A stretch of 64,000 bases of DNA from the NCBI GenBank assembly GCA_937989585.1, contig CALKRW010000042.1, positions 1-64,000 on the forward strand, written 5' to 3'. The notes under the pieces are model-generated. The model searched no databases and had not been told where the DNA came from. It was given only the letters and a program-made list of their open reading frames with translations. The position numbers were made by a program, and so were the translations under genes. Positions 17,701 through 26,518 of this stretch are shown piece after piece. Every line of letters starts with the position of its first letter. Within the stretch, counting starts at the first letter, position 1. Origin of the DNA: an uncultured Porphyromonadaceae bacterium. GTDB taxonomy: Bacteria; Bacteroidota; Bacteroidia; Bacteroidales; Muribaculaceae.

Positions 17701-17959
17701 CCGCGTCTACTGGCCGTCGCAGCCCGACATGCAGCCCCAGGCAGTGGAACTCATGCGCCGCCACGAAATCGACATGGTGGTGAACATTCCCAAGAACCTC
17801 ACGTCGGCCGAACTCTCGAACGGCTATAAGATACGCCGCGCGGCAGTCGACCTGAACATTCCGCTGCTGACCAACGCGCGTCTCGCCTCGGCTTACATCC
17901 GCGCGTTCACCACGCTGCCTCTCGACCGCATCGAGATCAAGCCCTGGCACGCATACTAA
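14729..17959 (+). CDS. carB: Carbamoyl-phosphate synthase, large subunit
   Basis: Makes carbamoyl phosphate from bicarbonate, CarA-derived ammonia and two ATP. The 1076-residue chain is counted from the ATG at 14729 (MPNAEKTIKKV). An in-frame ATG at 14693 would add 12 residues but overlaps a promoter-like box. The first ATP-grasp half (about 1-400) begins VLLLGSGALKIGEAGEFDY. An oligomerisation region follows (about 400-550), then the second ATP-grasp half (about 550-930, beginning VVLGSGAYRIGSSVEFDW). The MGS-like allosteric domain is last (about 935-1076, GVLLSTGT, LYATGGTHAFL). All domains are intact. It is downstream of carA in the same orientation and followed by a terminator. Confidence 0.97.
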   Translation: MPNAEKTIKKVLLLGSGALKIGEAGEFDYSGSQALKAMKEEGIETVLINPNIATVQTSESFADRIYFLPVLPYFVEKVIEKERPDGILLSFGGQTALNCGVELYRSGVLEKYDVRVLGTPVQAIIDTEDRELFVERLDQIDVKTIKSSAASTVAEGLEVARSLGYPVIVRAAYALGGLGSGFCDNDEQLTALAEKALAFSPQILIEKSLKGWKEIEYEVVRDRFDNCITVCNMENFDPLGIHTGESIVVAPSQTLSNDDYHFLRALAIKIIRHIGIVGECNVQYAYDPESMDYRVIEVNARLSRSSALASKATGYPLAFVAAKLGLGYGLFDLKNNVTKTTSAFFEPAIDYIVCKIPRWDLGKFHGVNREIGSSMKSVGEVMSIGRTFEEAIQKGLRMIGQGMHGFVSNTPLKIEDIDTALAAPTDKRIFVIAEAFRRGYDVDRIHELTKIDRWFLYKLHHICDTANEMATYDELEKLPAELIRQAKQQGFSDFQIARIVLKERCEKGDASLLAVREIRKRLGIVPVVKQIDTLAAEYPAKTNYLYLTYNGSENDVEYLHDHRSIVVLGSGAYRIGSSVEFDWCSVNALLTVKQQGWRSVMINYNPETVSTDYDMCDRLYFDELTFERVMDILDLEQPHGTIVSVGGQIPNNLATRLDEQNVNILGTSATMIDNAEDRHKFSAMLDRIGVDQPRWRELTSLDDIHAFVEEVGFPVLVRPSYVLSGAAMNVCSNDDELVRFLRLAANVSKQHPVVVTEFIQNSKEVEMDAVAKDGKIIAYAISEHIEYAGVHSGDATIQFPAQKLYVETVRRIKKISSRIAAALNITGPFNIQYLAKNNDIKVIECNLRASRSFPFVSKVLKINFIDLATRAMLGLEVEPPAKNAFDLDYVGIKASQFSFSRLQGADPVLGVDMASTGEVGCIGENTSEALLKAMLSVGNRIPKKGVLLSTGTPRQKADMLDAAHMLHNNGYKLYATGGTHAFLSDNGIPAIRVYWPSQPDMQPQAVELMRRHEIDMVVNIPKNLTSAELSNGYKIRRAAVDLNIPLLTNARLASAYIRAFTTLPLDRIEIKPWHAY

Positions 17960-17990
17960 TTCAAGCAACGACATAGAATCAATACACATG

Positions 17991-18018
17991 ACGGCGGCCC
18001 GGTCTGACCTGCCGCCGT
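17991..18018 (+). terminator. Terminator of carB
   Basis: ACGGCGGC (17991-17998) pairs with GCCGCCGT (18011-18018), followed by CGTGATTTT. It lies 32 bases after the carB stop. Confidence 0.75.
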
Positions 18019-18054
18019 CGTGATTTTCCAATTAATAATAACTTTCAACTGAAA

Positions 18055-20976
18055 ATGAAGAAACTATTTCTCTCCATTCTTCTTATGGCGGCGGTCTGCC
18101 TCACGGGTTCGGCCTACCGCTATAACTATGAGACCGTTCCGGGCGACCCGCTGAACACACTCATGTACACACTTCCCAACGGACTCAAAGTCTTCATGAG
18201 CGTAAACAAGGACGCGCCGCGCATCCAGACCTACATTCCTGTCCGTGTCGGTGGCAAGAACGACCCCGCCGAGACCACAGGACTCGCCCACTACTTCGAG
18301 CACCTGATGTTCAAGGGTTCCGAACAGTTCGGCACCCAGGACTATGCCAAGGAAAAACCAATGCTCGACGAGATAGAGGCCCTGTTTGAGGTCTATCGCC
18401 AGACAACTGACTCGACCGAGCGCAAGGCCCTGTACCACAAGATAGACTCGATATCGTACCAGGCATCGAAAATCGCCATCCCCAACGAGTACGACAAACT
18501 GATGACCGCGATAGGCGCGATCGGGACAAACGCCTACACGTCGACTGACGTCACATGCTATGTCGAGGACATACCCTCGAACCAGATTGACAACTGGGCG
18601 AAGATTCAGGCCGACCGCTTCATGCACCCCGTGCTCCGCGGATTCCACACCGAACTCGAGACCATCTACGAGGAGAAGAACATGTCGCTGACCAGCGACG
18701 CACGCAAGTCCTTCGAGAAACTTCTCGCCATGGCCTTCCCAAATCACCCATACGGAACACAGACCGTGCTCGGCACGCAGACACACCTGAAGAATCCCTC
18801 GATCACAAACATCAAGAAGTATCACTCGACATGGTATGTACCCAACAACATGGCGGTGTGCCTCGCGGGTGACTTCGACCCGGACAATGTCATCGACATA
18901 CTGACGAAATACTTCGGCCAGATGAAGCCCAACGAGAATCTGCCGTCGCTCAGTTTCAAGGAAGAGGCTCCGATAAGCGCTCCGGTCAGGGGCGAGGTAC
19001 TCGGCAACGAGGCAGAACAGGTGTATCTGGCATGGCGAATTCCCGCAGCCAAGGACAAGGATATGCTTGCGCTGAACGTACTCAGGGAAGTCCTGCAGAA
19101 CGGTAAATGCGGAATTATCGACGTCGAGGTCAGCCAGCCCCAGCGCGTGCTCGCCATGGGCTCATTCCCATACAGCATGGCCGACAAGGGCCTCGGCATC
19201 ATCACCGGACTTCCAAAAGAAGGCCAGACACTGGACGAAGTGCGCGACATAGCGCTCGAGGTTGTCCGCAAACTCCGCGCCGGCGACTTCTCGGACGAAC
19301 TTGTCCCCGCAGTCATCAACAACATGAAACTTGACCTTCAGAAAAGTTTCGAGGACAATTCGGACCGCGCCGACTTCTATGTCCAGGCATTCGTGAACGG
19401 ATCACCCTGGGCCGACGAGGTCAAGACCCTCGGGGACATAGACAAGATAACCAAGGCCGATGTCGTGCGTGTCGCCAACAAATACTTTGACCCCGACGCA
19501 TACTTCATCCTCTACAAACTTCAGGGCAAGGACACCGCGGAACTCAAGATCGCCAAACCCGAAATCACTCCTATCGCAACAAACCGCGACGCCTCGTCCG
19601 ACTTCGTGAAGTCGGTCCTTGACAGCAAGGTGCAGCCTATCGAGCCTGCTTTCGTCGACTTCGAGAAGAGTCTTGCGCGCAATCCCATAAAGAAAGGTCA
19701 GGTTGAACTGCTCTATACGCATAACAACACCAACGACATCGCAGATGTCACCTTTATATATGAATATGGCTTCTCGGCAGTACGTCCGCTAAGACTGGCC
19801 AATTCGTACCTCTCGCTTCTGGGAACGGCAGACAAGAGTGTGGCACAGATAAAGGAAGAGTTCTATCGTCTCGCCTGCACGTACAATGTCTCAATCGGGC
19901 GTGACCGCAGTTATGTAGTCATTACCGGCCTGAGCGAGAATCTACCGAAGGCAATCCGGCTGTATGAGGACCTGGTGAAAAACGCCGTCAGCGACACCGC
20001 AGTATGGAACCAGCTTGTCGCCCGCCAGATAAAGTCCATGAACGACGACAAGAACAACCAGCGTGCGAACTTCAGCCGCGTCGCCCAGTTTGCATATTAC
20101 GGCGCCGACAAGACAAAGAATCCTTCGCTCGCGCTCGGCTATACACCAGAAACTCTCGCCAAAGTCAATCCGGAAGAAGTGCTTGCCGCCCTCCGCGACA
20201 TGAACAACCATGTACACCGCATCATCTACTACGGTCCGGAAAGTGAGAAAAAGGTTGTCGCCATGCTTGAGAAAGATCATGTCACCCCCGGCAAACTTAC
20301 GGAAGTACCAGTGGGTCAGAAATTCCCCGAACAGATTACGGAAGAGACCGTCATCTATGTCGCTCCCTACGATGCAAAGCAACTGTACATGCAGCAGTTC
20401 TCGAACCGCGGTGAACACTTTGACGCCGCCAAGGAACCGATGCTCGAAATCTACAACGAATATTTCGGCGGTGGCATGAACTCCATCGTATTCCAGGAGA
20501 TGCGTGAAAGCCGTTCGCTGGCATATTCGGCATGGGCCGAACTGTTTTCGCCGTCGCGCCTCGACCGCACCTATACATATATGTCGCAAATCGCGACACA
20601 GAACGACAAACTGATGGATGCCGTCAATGCCTTCGAAGAAATCATCAACGAGATGCCTGAGTCAGAATCGGCGTTCGCACTGGCGAAAGAGGGGCTTGAC
20701 AGCCGTCTGCGCACCAAGCGTACCATCAAGGACAACATAGCATGGGCATGGGTCAATGCCCAGAACCGCGGACTGGACTATGACATAGACAAAAAGGTAT
20801 TTGAGGCACTTCCCGGCGCGACACTCGCAGATGTCATCGCGTTCCAGAAGGCAAATGTCAAGGACAGAAAGTACAATTATGCCATACTTGGCAAAATCGA
20901 GGACCTTGACATGGAAGCCCTCGGTAAACTGGGCCGTGTCGTAATCCTCACAACAGAAGATATCTTCGGCTATTGA
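18055..20976 (+). CDS. M16 family zinc metalloprotease (two-domain pitrilysin type)
   Basis: A 973-residue exported peptidase with a signal peptide (1-20, LTGSA-Y). The inverted zinc motif is His79-x-x-Glu82-His83 (LAHYFEHLMFKG), and the distal Glu lies in ETIYEEKN. There are two M16 halves. The first is catalytic (about 35-480). The second (about 510-970) has FGGGMNSIVFQEMRESRSLAYSA, the typical C-terminal half. It probably degrades peptides in the periplasm or at the surface. It is a single gene between two terminators. It is longer than single-domain M16 proteins and matches the ~940-residue Bacteroidetes family. Confidence 0.95.
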   Translation: MKKLFLSILLMAAVCLTGSAYRYNYETVPGDPLNTLMYTLPNGLKVFMSVNKDAPRIQTYIPVRVGGKNDPAETTGLAHYFEHLMFKGSEQFGTQDYAKEKPMLDEIEALFEVYRQTTDSTERKALYHKIDSISYQASKIAIPNEYDKLMTAIGAIGTNAYTSTDVTCYVEDIPSNQIDNWAKIQADRFMHPVLRGFHTELETIYEEKNMSLTSDARKSFEKLLAMAFPNHPYGTQTVLGTQTHLKNPSITNIKKYHSTWYVPNNMAVCLAGDFDPDNVIDILTKYFGQMKPNENLPSLSFKEEAPISAPVRGEVLGNEAEQVYLAWRIPAAKDKDMLALNVLREVLQNGKCGIIDVEVSQPQRVLAMGSFPYSMADKGLGIITGLPKEGQTLDEVRDIALEVVRKLRAGDFSDELVPAVINNMKLDLQKSFEDNSDRADFYVQAFVNGSPWADEVKTLGDIDKITKADVVRVANKYFDPDAYFILYKLQGKDTAELKIAKPEITPIATNRDASSDFVKSVLDSKVQPIEPAFVDFEKSLARNPIKKGQVELLYTHNNTNDIADVTFIYEYGFSAVRPLRLANSYLSLLGTADKSVAQIKEEFYRLACTYNVSIGRDRSYVVITGLSENLPKAIRLYEDLVKNAVSDTAVWNQLVARQIKSMNDDKNNQRANFSRVAQFAYYGADKTKNPSLALGYTPETLAKVNPEEVLAALRDMNNHVHRIIYYGPESEKKVVAMLEKDHVTPGKLTEVPVGQKFPEQITEETVIYVAPYDAKQLYMQQFSNRGEHFDAAKEPMLEIYNEYFGGGMNSIVFQEMRESRSLAYSAWAELFSPSRLDRTYTYMSQIATQNDKLMDAVNAFEEIINEMPESESAFALAKEGLDSRLRTKRTIKDNIAWAWVNAQNRGLDYDIDKKVFEALPGATLADVIAFQKANVKDRKYNYAILGKIEDLDMEALGKLGRVVILTTEDIFGY

Positions 20977-21000
20977 TTCAGCCGTCGCGAACCTATGCTT

Positions 21001-21036
21001 CAGCCGCGTTCCGCCTTACGGAGCGCGGCTGTTTCG
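21001..21036 (+). terminator. Terminator of the M16 protease gene
   Basis: CAGCCGCGTTCCG (21001-21013) pairs with CGGAGCGCGGCTG (21019-21031) with one G-T pair, followed by TTTCG. Confidence 0.85.
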
Positions 21037-21083
21037 TCGGGGAGACACCCATGAAATGCGCGGTTGAGGGTTTTTGATTGGAT

Positions 21084-21114
21084 TTTGTAGTTACGGTGGG
21101 AATTACTAACTTTG
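21084..21114 (+). promoter_or_regulatory. Promoter of the PBP1A gene
   Basis: TTTG (21084-21087) and TAACTTTG (21107-21114) are 19 bp apart. Transcription should begin near 21121, which rules out the in-frame ATG at 21119 as the start. Confidence 0.8.
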
Positions 21115-21175
21115 CAGATTGATTGGGAAATGCCCCGTCTGCGTAGATTTTCTCTCCTTCCGTATCACTATCACG

Positions 21176-23605
21176 ATGAAATTCAACCTCTTCAATAAGA
21201 ACAAAAAGAAATCCGCGCACCACTCGCCGCAGGTGCCGGTCTCGCGTGAGCCCATGACCGATCAGCAGCGCCGTTATGCGCGTGACCTGAAGGTAGTCAA
21301 GTGGATGTGGATTATTTTTGGCTCGCTAGCCGGCCTTGTCCTGATATTCTTCATTCTGGTCTATAACGGCATAATCGGGTATATGCCTCCGGTAGAGGAA
21401 CTTAAGAATCCGAAGGATCAGTTCGCGTCCGTAGTCTACTCGGCCGACGGCGAGGAGATGGGACGATTCTTCCGCAATACCGGAAACCGCCTGTATGCCG
21501 ACTATGATGAAATATCGCAGCATGTCGTCGACGCTCTTGTCGCCACAGAGGACGAGCGCTTCGAGGAACATTCGGGCATCGATGTCAAGGCCCTCGGCCG
21601 CGCCATAGTCAAGACCGTCATACTCCGGCAGAAGAGCGCGGGCGGCGGCTCGACAATCACCCAGCAGCTGGCGAAGCAACTTTATACACCGCCGTCCAAG
21701 GGTTTCCTTGACCGCGCGATGCAGAAACCCATCGAATGGATGATAGCAATCAAACTCGAGCGTTATTACTCGAAGGAAGAAATCATCAAGATGTACCTCA
21801 ATCAGTTCGATTTCCTGTACAATGCCGTCGGCATAAAGTCGGCCGCTCAGGTCTATTTCAATAAGGAGGCCCGCAACCTCAACATACAGGAAGCCGCCCT
21901 GCTTGTAGGCATGGTCAAGAACCCGACATATTATAATCCCGTGCGGCAGCCCGAGCGCGCGCTGGCACGCCGTAATGTTGTTCTCGAACAGATGGCGAAG
22001 GCCGGAAAGATATCTCAGGCAGAATGTGACTCACTCTCCAGGCTGCCGCTCGGCCTCGACTTCCACCGCATCGACCACAAGGAGGGCGTGGCGCCCTACT
22101 TCCGCGAGGAACTGCGCCGAGTGCTGACGGCAAAGAAGCCTGAACGCACCGACTATCCTTCGTGGGACAAGCAGTCGTATGTGGATGATTCGATAGCCTG
22201 GGCCAACAATCCCCTCTATGGATGGATTCAGAAGAATCCGAAGGCGGACGGGTCATATTATGACCTTTACAATGACGGCCTGCGCATATATACTACAATC
22301 GACTCCCGCATGCAGCGTTATGCCGAGGAGGCAGTGCGCGAACACATGTCCGACCTTCAGCGCCGTTTCGACCGCGAGAAGAAAGGCATGCCCTACACGT
22401 CGAATACAGATGAACTTTCGACATCGGGACGTAACCGCCTGATCCGTAACGCCATCACTCAGAGCGAACGCTACCGCATCGCCAAACTCGCCGGTAAGAG
22501 CGAATCGGAAATCGACAAGGAGTTCCATACTCCGGTCGAGATGACCCTTTTCTCATATGACGGTCCTGTGGACAAGACCATGACACCGTACGACTCGGTG
22601 CTCTATGTCAAATCGTTCCTGCGCACCGGCATGATGTCGATGGATCCCCGCAACGGATATGTAAAGGCATATGTCGGAGGTCCTGACTACCGCTTCTTCC
22701 AGTATGACATGGTCTCGAAAGGACGCCGTCAGGTAGGCTCGACCATCAAGCCGTTCCTCTACACCCTTGCCATGGAGGATGACTATACACCGTGCTCGAC
22801 TTTCTCCAACACCCAGCCTGTATTCCAGCTTCCCGACGGCAAGACATGGGCGCCCCGAAACTCGGGCTCGTCGCGTGTTGGCGAGATGGTTGACCTGAGG
22901 TGGGCGCTCACCAATTCCAACAACTGGATTTCGGCACGTGTGCTTCATGAAGTGGGACCCACGCGCCTTGTGCAACTCATGCACCGTCTGGGAATCACGA
23001 ACCAGATTCCTGCTGTAATTTCCCTTTCCCTCGGCCCGAGCGAGGTTTCGGTCCGCGAGATGGTGGGAGCATATTCGGCCTTTGCCAACAAGGGCATGCG
23101 TTCCGAACCTATCTTCGTTACTGCCATAACCGACAACAAGGGCAACATCCTCGCCCGTTTCTCGCCGATTCAGAGCGAGGTCATCAGCGAGAAGGCCTAT
23201 TACCGCATTCTATCCATACTACTCAATGTCGTTGACTCGGGTACGGGCAACCGTCTGCGCCGCGGACCGTACAACCTGACGGCCCAGACAGGCGGCAAGA
23301 CCGGTACAACCAACTATAATGCAGACGGCTGGTTCATGGGCTTTACACCCGAACTTGTCACCGGTGTGTGGGTCGGCGGCGATGAACGTTACATACATTT
23401 CAATTCAATGCGAGACGGACAGGGTGCGGAGATGGCGCTGCCTATCTACGGCCTTTTCATGAAGAAGGTCTACGGTGATCCTCACCTTCAGATGTCCCAG
23501 TCGGTACGCTTCAACTTCCCGCCGGACGTTGACCTCTGCGGCGGCCTGTTCGACAACGAGGTCGAGGAGGTAGAGGAAGTCTCGGTAGAAGACGTTTTCG
23601 ACTGA
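21176..23605 (+). CDS. Class A penicillin-binding protein 1A
   Basis: A bifunctional peptidoglycan glycosyltransferase/transpeptidase of 809 residues, counted from the ATG at 21176 (MKFNLFNKNKKK). The cytoplasmic tail is short and basic, with one membrane anchor (WMWIIFGSLAGLVLIFFILV). The GT51 domain has ATEDERFEEHSG (catalytic Glu), GGSTITQQLAKQLY and MYLNQFDFLYNAVGI. The transpeptidase has the SxxK box in GSTIKPFLY, SNN in TNSNNWISA and KTGTT. The acidic end (DNEVEEVEEVSVEDVFD) is unusual but common in Bacteroidetes. It is a single gene with its own promoter and terminator. Confidence 0.96.
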   Translation: MKFNLFNKNKKKSAHHSPQVPVSREPMTDQQRRYARDLKVVKWMWIIFGSLAGLVLIFFILVYNGIIGYMPPVEELKNPKDQFASVVYSADGEEMGRFFRNTGNRLYADYDEISQHVVDALVATEDERFEEHSGIDVKALGRAIVKTVILRQKSAGGGSTITQQLAKQLYTPPSKGFLDRAMQKPIEWMIAIKLERYYSKEEIIKMYLNQFDFLYNAVGIKSAAQVYFNKEARNLNIQEAALLVGMVKNPTYYNPVRQPERALARRNVVLEQMAKAGKISQAECDSLSRLPLGLDFHRIDHKEGVAPYFREELRRVLTAKKPERTDYPSWDKQSYVDDSIAWANNPLYGWIQKNPKADGSYYDLYNDGLRIYTTIDSRMQRYAEEAVREHMSDLQRRFDREKKGMPYTSNTDELSTSGRNRLIRNAITQSERYRIAKLAGKSESEIDKEFHTPVEMTLFSYDGPVDKTMTPYDSVLYVKSFLRTGMMSMDPRNGYVKAYVGGPDYRFFQYDMVSKGRRQVGSTIKPFLYTLAMEDDYTPCSTFSNTQPVFQLPDGKTWAPRNSGSSRVGEMVDLRWALTNSNNWISARVLHEVGPTRLVQLMHRLGITNQIPAVISLSLGPSEVSVREMVGAYSAFANKGMRSEPIFVTAITDNKGNILARFSPIQSEVISEKAYYRILSILLNVVDSGTGNRLRRGPYNLTAQTGGKTGTTNYNADGWFMGFTPELVTGVWVGGDERYIHFNSMRDGQGAEMALPIYGLFMKKVYGDPHLQMSQSVRFNFPPDVDLCGGLFDNEVEEVEEVSVEDVFD

Positions 23606-23665
23606 TTATTCAGAATCAGTACGATTATCCACACCGCACACACGTTTCCACTAAATAGATATTCA

Positions 23666-23702
23666 AAAGGCTGCTTCGCGAAATTCATGTGAAGCAGCCT
23701 TT
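23666..23702. terminator. Bidirectional terminator between PBP1A and holA
   Basis: AAAGGCTGCTTC pairs with GAAGCAGCCTTT (ends at 23702). It lies between convergent genes and has A/T tails on both sides. Confidence 0.9.
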
Positions 23703-23725
23703 GATGTATGGTCAGGAGGGAGCGT

Positions 23726-24766
23726 TTAACGTTGCCAAAGATTGCCCGGAGCCGACAGTATGTGGAAAATAAGTTCCCGCAGCAACTGATACTCGTTCTG
23801 TCGCGATCCGCATCCTTTGCTCTGGGCAGCGAAACGGCGTATCGCACGAATGATCTCAATAACCTGGAAAGCGTTGTAGTTGCGCCTTCCAGCGTCGTAT
23901 CGCCTCATGGCAAAAGAGTTTTTCACACCCAGAGCCTGCATAAGCGCTGAAGGACTCTTGTCTTTCACGAAATATGTTATCATCAGGTCCGAGAAGTAGG
24001 AAAAAATGGACGCGACCACAAGCACAGTGGGATTGTTCTTCGGGTTTGCACGGAAATAGTCCGCTATGCGGAAGGCCTTGGCTGCGTCGCGGGTTGCGAG
24101 GGCGTCGACGAGTTCGAAAGAATTGAAATCCTTAGAGAAACCGATGTTGCGTTCGATTGATTCGGGCGTCACCTGCGCTCCGGCACCGAGGATGGTAGTG
24201 AGTTTCTCGATTTCGTTATACAGTCGGCTCAGGTCTGTACCGACAAATTCCTTCAGCATCTCCAGTGCCTTGGGGTCTGCTGTCAGTCCCCGGTCTGCGA
24301 TTAGTTGCGATATATATCCGCCAATCTGGCTTTCGTAAACTTTTTTAGACTCGAAGACGGTGGCTCTGGATTTCTTGACAGCGTCAAGCAGTTCCTTGCC
24401 TTTGGCCTTCTGACCGCGGAATGCAATCACAAGTACAGTCTGAGGCGAAGGCTCGGCGACATATTTGGCGAGTTTCTGCAACTGGTCGGCGCGTGCGGCC
24501 TGGCATTCCTTTATGATTACGACCTGACGGTCGGCCATCATAGGGTAGCGGCGACATATGTCTATCGCCGTCAGCATCTCGGTCTGTGGAGCGTAGAGCA
24601 CATACTGGTTGAATTCTTTTTCCTCGTCGGTCAGAATGTTTTCGAACTCCTTGACCAGCCGGTCGGTGAAGTATCCTTCCTCGCCGTGCAAAAGATACAC
24701 GGGCGAAAGTCGTTTTGCTTTGATTTCGCTTTTCAGCGATGCAAATGTTGGGGCGGCTGTTGCCAT
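23726..24766 (-). CDS. holA: DNA polymerase III, delta subunit
   Basis: The clamp-loader wrench that opens the beta clamp. The chain is 346 residues, the usual length. The N-terminal AAA-like domain holds SPVYLLHGEEGYFTDRLVKEF and TVLVIAFRGQKAKGKELL, followed by the lid and collar domains (FVGTDLSRLYNEIEKLTTI, RNIGFSKDFNSFELVDALA). It is divergent from the HsdR_N-like gene with only 64 bp between start codons and ends at a shared terminator with PBP1A. Confidence 0.95.
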   Translation of the reverse strand: MATAAPTFASLKSEIKAKRLSPVYLLHGEEGYFTDRLVKEFENILTDEEKEFNQYVLYAPQTEMLTAIDICRRYPMMADRQVVIIKECQAARADQLQKLAKYVAEPSPQTVLVIAFRGQKAKGKELLDAVKKSRATVFESKKVYESQIGGYISQLIADRGLTADPKALEMLKEFVGTDLSRLYNEIEKLTTILGAGAQVTPESIERNIGFSKDFNSFELVDALATRDAAKAFRIADYFRANPKNNPTVLVVASIFSYFSDLMITYFVKDKSPSALMQALGVKNSFAMRRYDAGRRNYNAFQVIEIIRAIRRFAAQSKGCGSRQNEYQLLRELIFHILSAPGNLWQR

Positions 24767-24830
24767 TGTTTTGTTTCCTGCGGTTTATTTTTGTAAATTT
24801 ACACAGTTTTTCCGAACTGTACAAAAAATT

Positions 24831-25304
24831 ATGGAAGAAGCGCCCAGACTCAATCTACCGGATATGCCCCTGCATATGCGTCCCGACAGAAAGGGACGCG
24901 TGGAGATTTACGACGTGTTCCGTCGCCGATGGGTTGTACGCACACCCGAAGAGTATGTGCGGCAGCGCTTTCTGCATTATATGGTGCGTTCGCTGACTTA
25001 TTCGCCACACAGGATAGCGGTAGAGCGAGGGTTTACCTTTAACGGCACACAGAGGCGCTTCGACGCCATGGCCTTTGACGATTTCGGCAATCCTCTCGCG
25101 ATAATGGAATTCAAGGCGCCACAGATATCCGTCACCCAGAAGACTTTCGACCAGATAGTGCGGTACAACATGGTCCTGAAAGCACCTTATCTTATAGTTT
25201 CCAATGGATTGAGCCACTTTTGTGTCCACGTCTCGCTTGAGGATGGTACTTATGACTTCATGAATTCGATTCCGCTGTATTCCGACATCAGGAGCGGAAC
25301 ATGA
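24831..25304 (+). CDS. Orphan HsdR N-terminal-like (PD-(D/E)xK) protein
   Basis: A 157-residue protein starting at the ATG at 24831 (MEEAPRLNLP); longer in-frame starts lie inside holA. It matches the small 'type I restriction enzyme R protein N-terminal domain' family common in Bacteroidetes. The nuclease-fold motif is visible: Asp in RRFDAMAFD, then MEFKAP (E-x-K). QKTFDQIVRYNMVLKAPYLIVSNG follows, as in the PD-(D/E)xK core. There is no helicase, HsdM or HsdS nearby, so it is not a restriction system here. Placement beside holA suggests a DNA-repair or replication role, which is only inference. Confidence 0.85.
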   Translation: MEEAPRLNLPDMPLHMRPDRKGRVEIYDVFRRRWVVRTPEEYVRQRFLHYMVRSLTYSPHRIAVERGFTFNGTQRRFDAMAFDDFGNPLAIMEFKAPQISVTQKTFDQIVRYNMVLKAPYLIVSNGLSHFCVHVSLEDGTYDFMNSIPLYSDIRSGT

Positions 25305-25340
25305 AATTTTTTTCGAAAAGTCTGTAATTATATTCGTTCA

Positions 25341-25895
25341 GTGGCGTCTAATGCTATAGAAAACCAATTCCGGATGAAATCAAGGAGCGACATAGAGAAA
25401 AGGTTCCTGCATGAGATTGCCCTGTACGACGGTACTATACGGAGCATCTGTTTCATGCATTCGTCTCCGTCGTCGCCATTCGACGACCTTTATCAGGAGA
25501 CAATGGTCAACCTGTGGCGCGGTTTTGCAAATTTCCGTGGCGAAAGTTCCATGAACACGTGGATTTATCGCGTCACTATCAATACATGTATCACATGGCT
25601 ACGTCATAACCGCCGTCACGACGAGACGACATCAATCGACCAGGCCATGGAAATGATACCTGACTCTTTCGATGAGGAAAGGCGTCGAGACCTTGCTGAT
25701 ATGTATATGCTAATCTCGAAACTCGACCCGTTGGAAAAATCCATAGTAATGATGTGGCTGGACGAAAGTTCCTACGACGAGATTGCCGCTGTGACAGGAC
25801 TGACCCGCGGTGCTGTGGCAACAAGACTCAACCGCATCAAGCATAAACTCAGTGAGGCTGAAAGTAACCTTAACTCATCCTCCGATCACCCATAG
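25341..25895 (+). CDS. ECF-type RNA polymerase sigma factor
   Basis: A 184-residue sigma-70 family factor with region 2 (FDDLYQETMVNLWRGFANF, TWIYRVTINTCITWLRH) and region 4 (LDPLEKSIVMMWLDESSYDEIAAVTGL). The 5' end is uncertain. A GTG at 25341 gives 184 residues, and an ATG at 25374 (MKSRSDIEKRFLHE) gives 173 and starts closer to the conserved part. The next gene, 13 bp downstream, is a small membrane protein that may be its regulator, although it lacks a recognisable anti-sigma domain. Confidence 0.93.
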   Translation: MASNAIENQFRMKSRSDIEKRFLHEIALYDGTIRSICFMHSSPSSPFDDLYQETMVNLWRGFANFRGESSMNTWIYRVTINTCITWLRHNRRHDETTSIDQAMEMIPDSFDEERRRDLADMYMLISKLDPLEKSIVMMWLDESSYDEIAAVTGLTRGAVATRLNRIKHKLSEAESNLNSSSDHP

Positions 25896-25908
25896 ACCTA
25901 TTGACACT

Positions 25909-26481
25909 ATGACATTAGATAACCTTAAAGCGAAATGGCAGGATGCTAAGATGACTTCTGCGGAGCGAGACGTCGAAATGCGCCGTCTGGCCTCTGAAAT
26001 AGATGTGCTTGCCCGTAGCCGGTCTGCCGCCGAGCGACTGGCAGGCGGATACCTGCGCAAAGGCATCCTGCTTCTGTTTCTTGGAGTATTCTGTATAATT
26101 TCCCTTGCGAAGAATTTCCACCTCCATGAATATACCCTCTGGATTTACGGAATAACATTTCTGTTCGCGTTCATCTGTAATATGATTTCATGGCATCGCG
26201 TGAGTCATGCCAAAATCTACGATCTTCCCGTGGTCGATGCCCAGCGCGAAGTCATTTCCCTGCGGAGACTGATCTACCGGCTGCGGATTGCAAATATATT
26301 TTTCGCCATTCCATGTCTTGTGACCCTGTTCATGGATTTTGCCAATGAATCGGACAGCATGGTTCTCTGGAGTGCTGTAATAGGAGCCGTTGTCGGGCTG
26401 GTCCTGGCCGGTCTTATCTGCAGCAGGACACGTCGGCAATTCCGTGAGATGATCGCACCCTTCACTCGGGAAAGTGAGTGA
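25909..26481 (+). CDS. Four-helix membrane protein paired with ECF sigma factor
   Basis: A 190-residue protein starting at the ATG at 25909 (MTLDNLKAKWQDAK). A soluble, charged N terminus of about 50 residues precedes two membrane helices (ILLLFLGVFCIISL; TLWIYGITFLFAFICNMI). A short loop, then two more helices (IFFAIPCLVTLFMDF; SAVIGAVVGLVLAGLI) and a basic tail follow. It starts 13 bp after the sigma gene, so it is translated from the same message. A role holding or releasing the sigma factor is inferred from position only. Confidence 0.82.
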   Translation: MTLDNLKAKWQDAKMTSAERDVEMRRLASEIDVLARSRSAAERLAGGYLRKGILLLFLGVFCIISLAKNFHLHEYTLWIYGITFLFAFICNMISWHRVSHAKIYDLPVVDAQREVISLRRLIYRLRIANIFFAIPCLVTLFMDFANESDSMVLWSAVIGAVVGLVLAGLICSRTRRQFREMIAPFTRESE

Positions 26482-26518
26482 GGGAAATCTTGCGGAGTTG
26501 TTAATATGGATGAAAGTT

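Noticed and set aside
17138..18031. 297-residue minus-strand frame over the carB end
   Set aside because: Shadow of carB; no recognisable protein.
24831..25304. Type I restriction system
   Set aside because: Only the HsdR N-terminal-like domain is present; no helicase, methylase or specificity gene.
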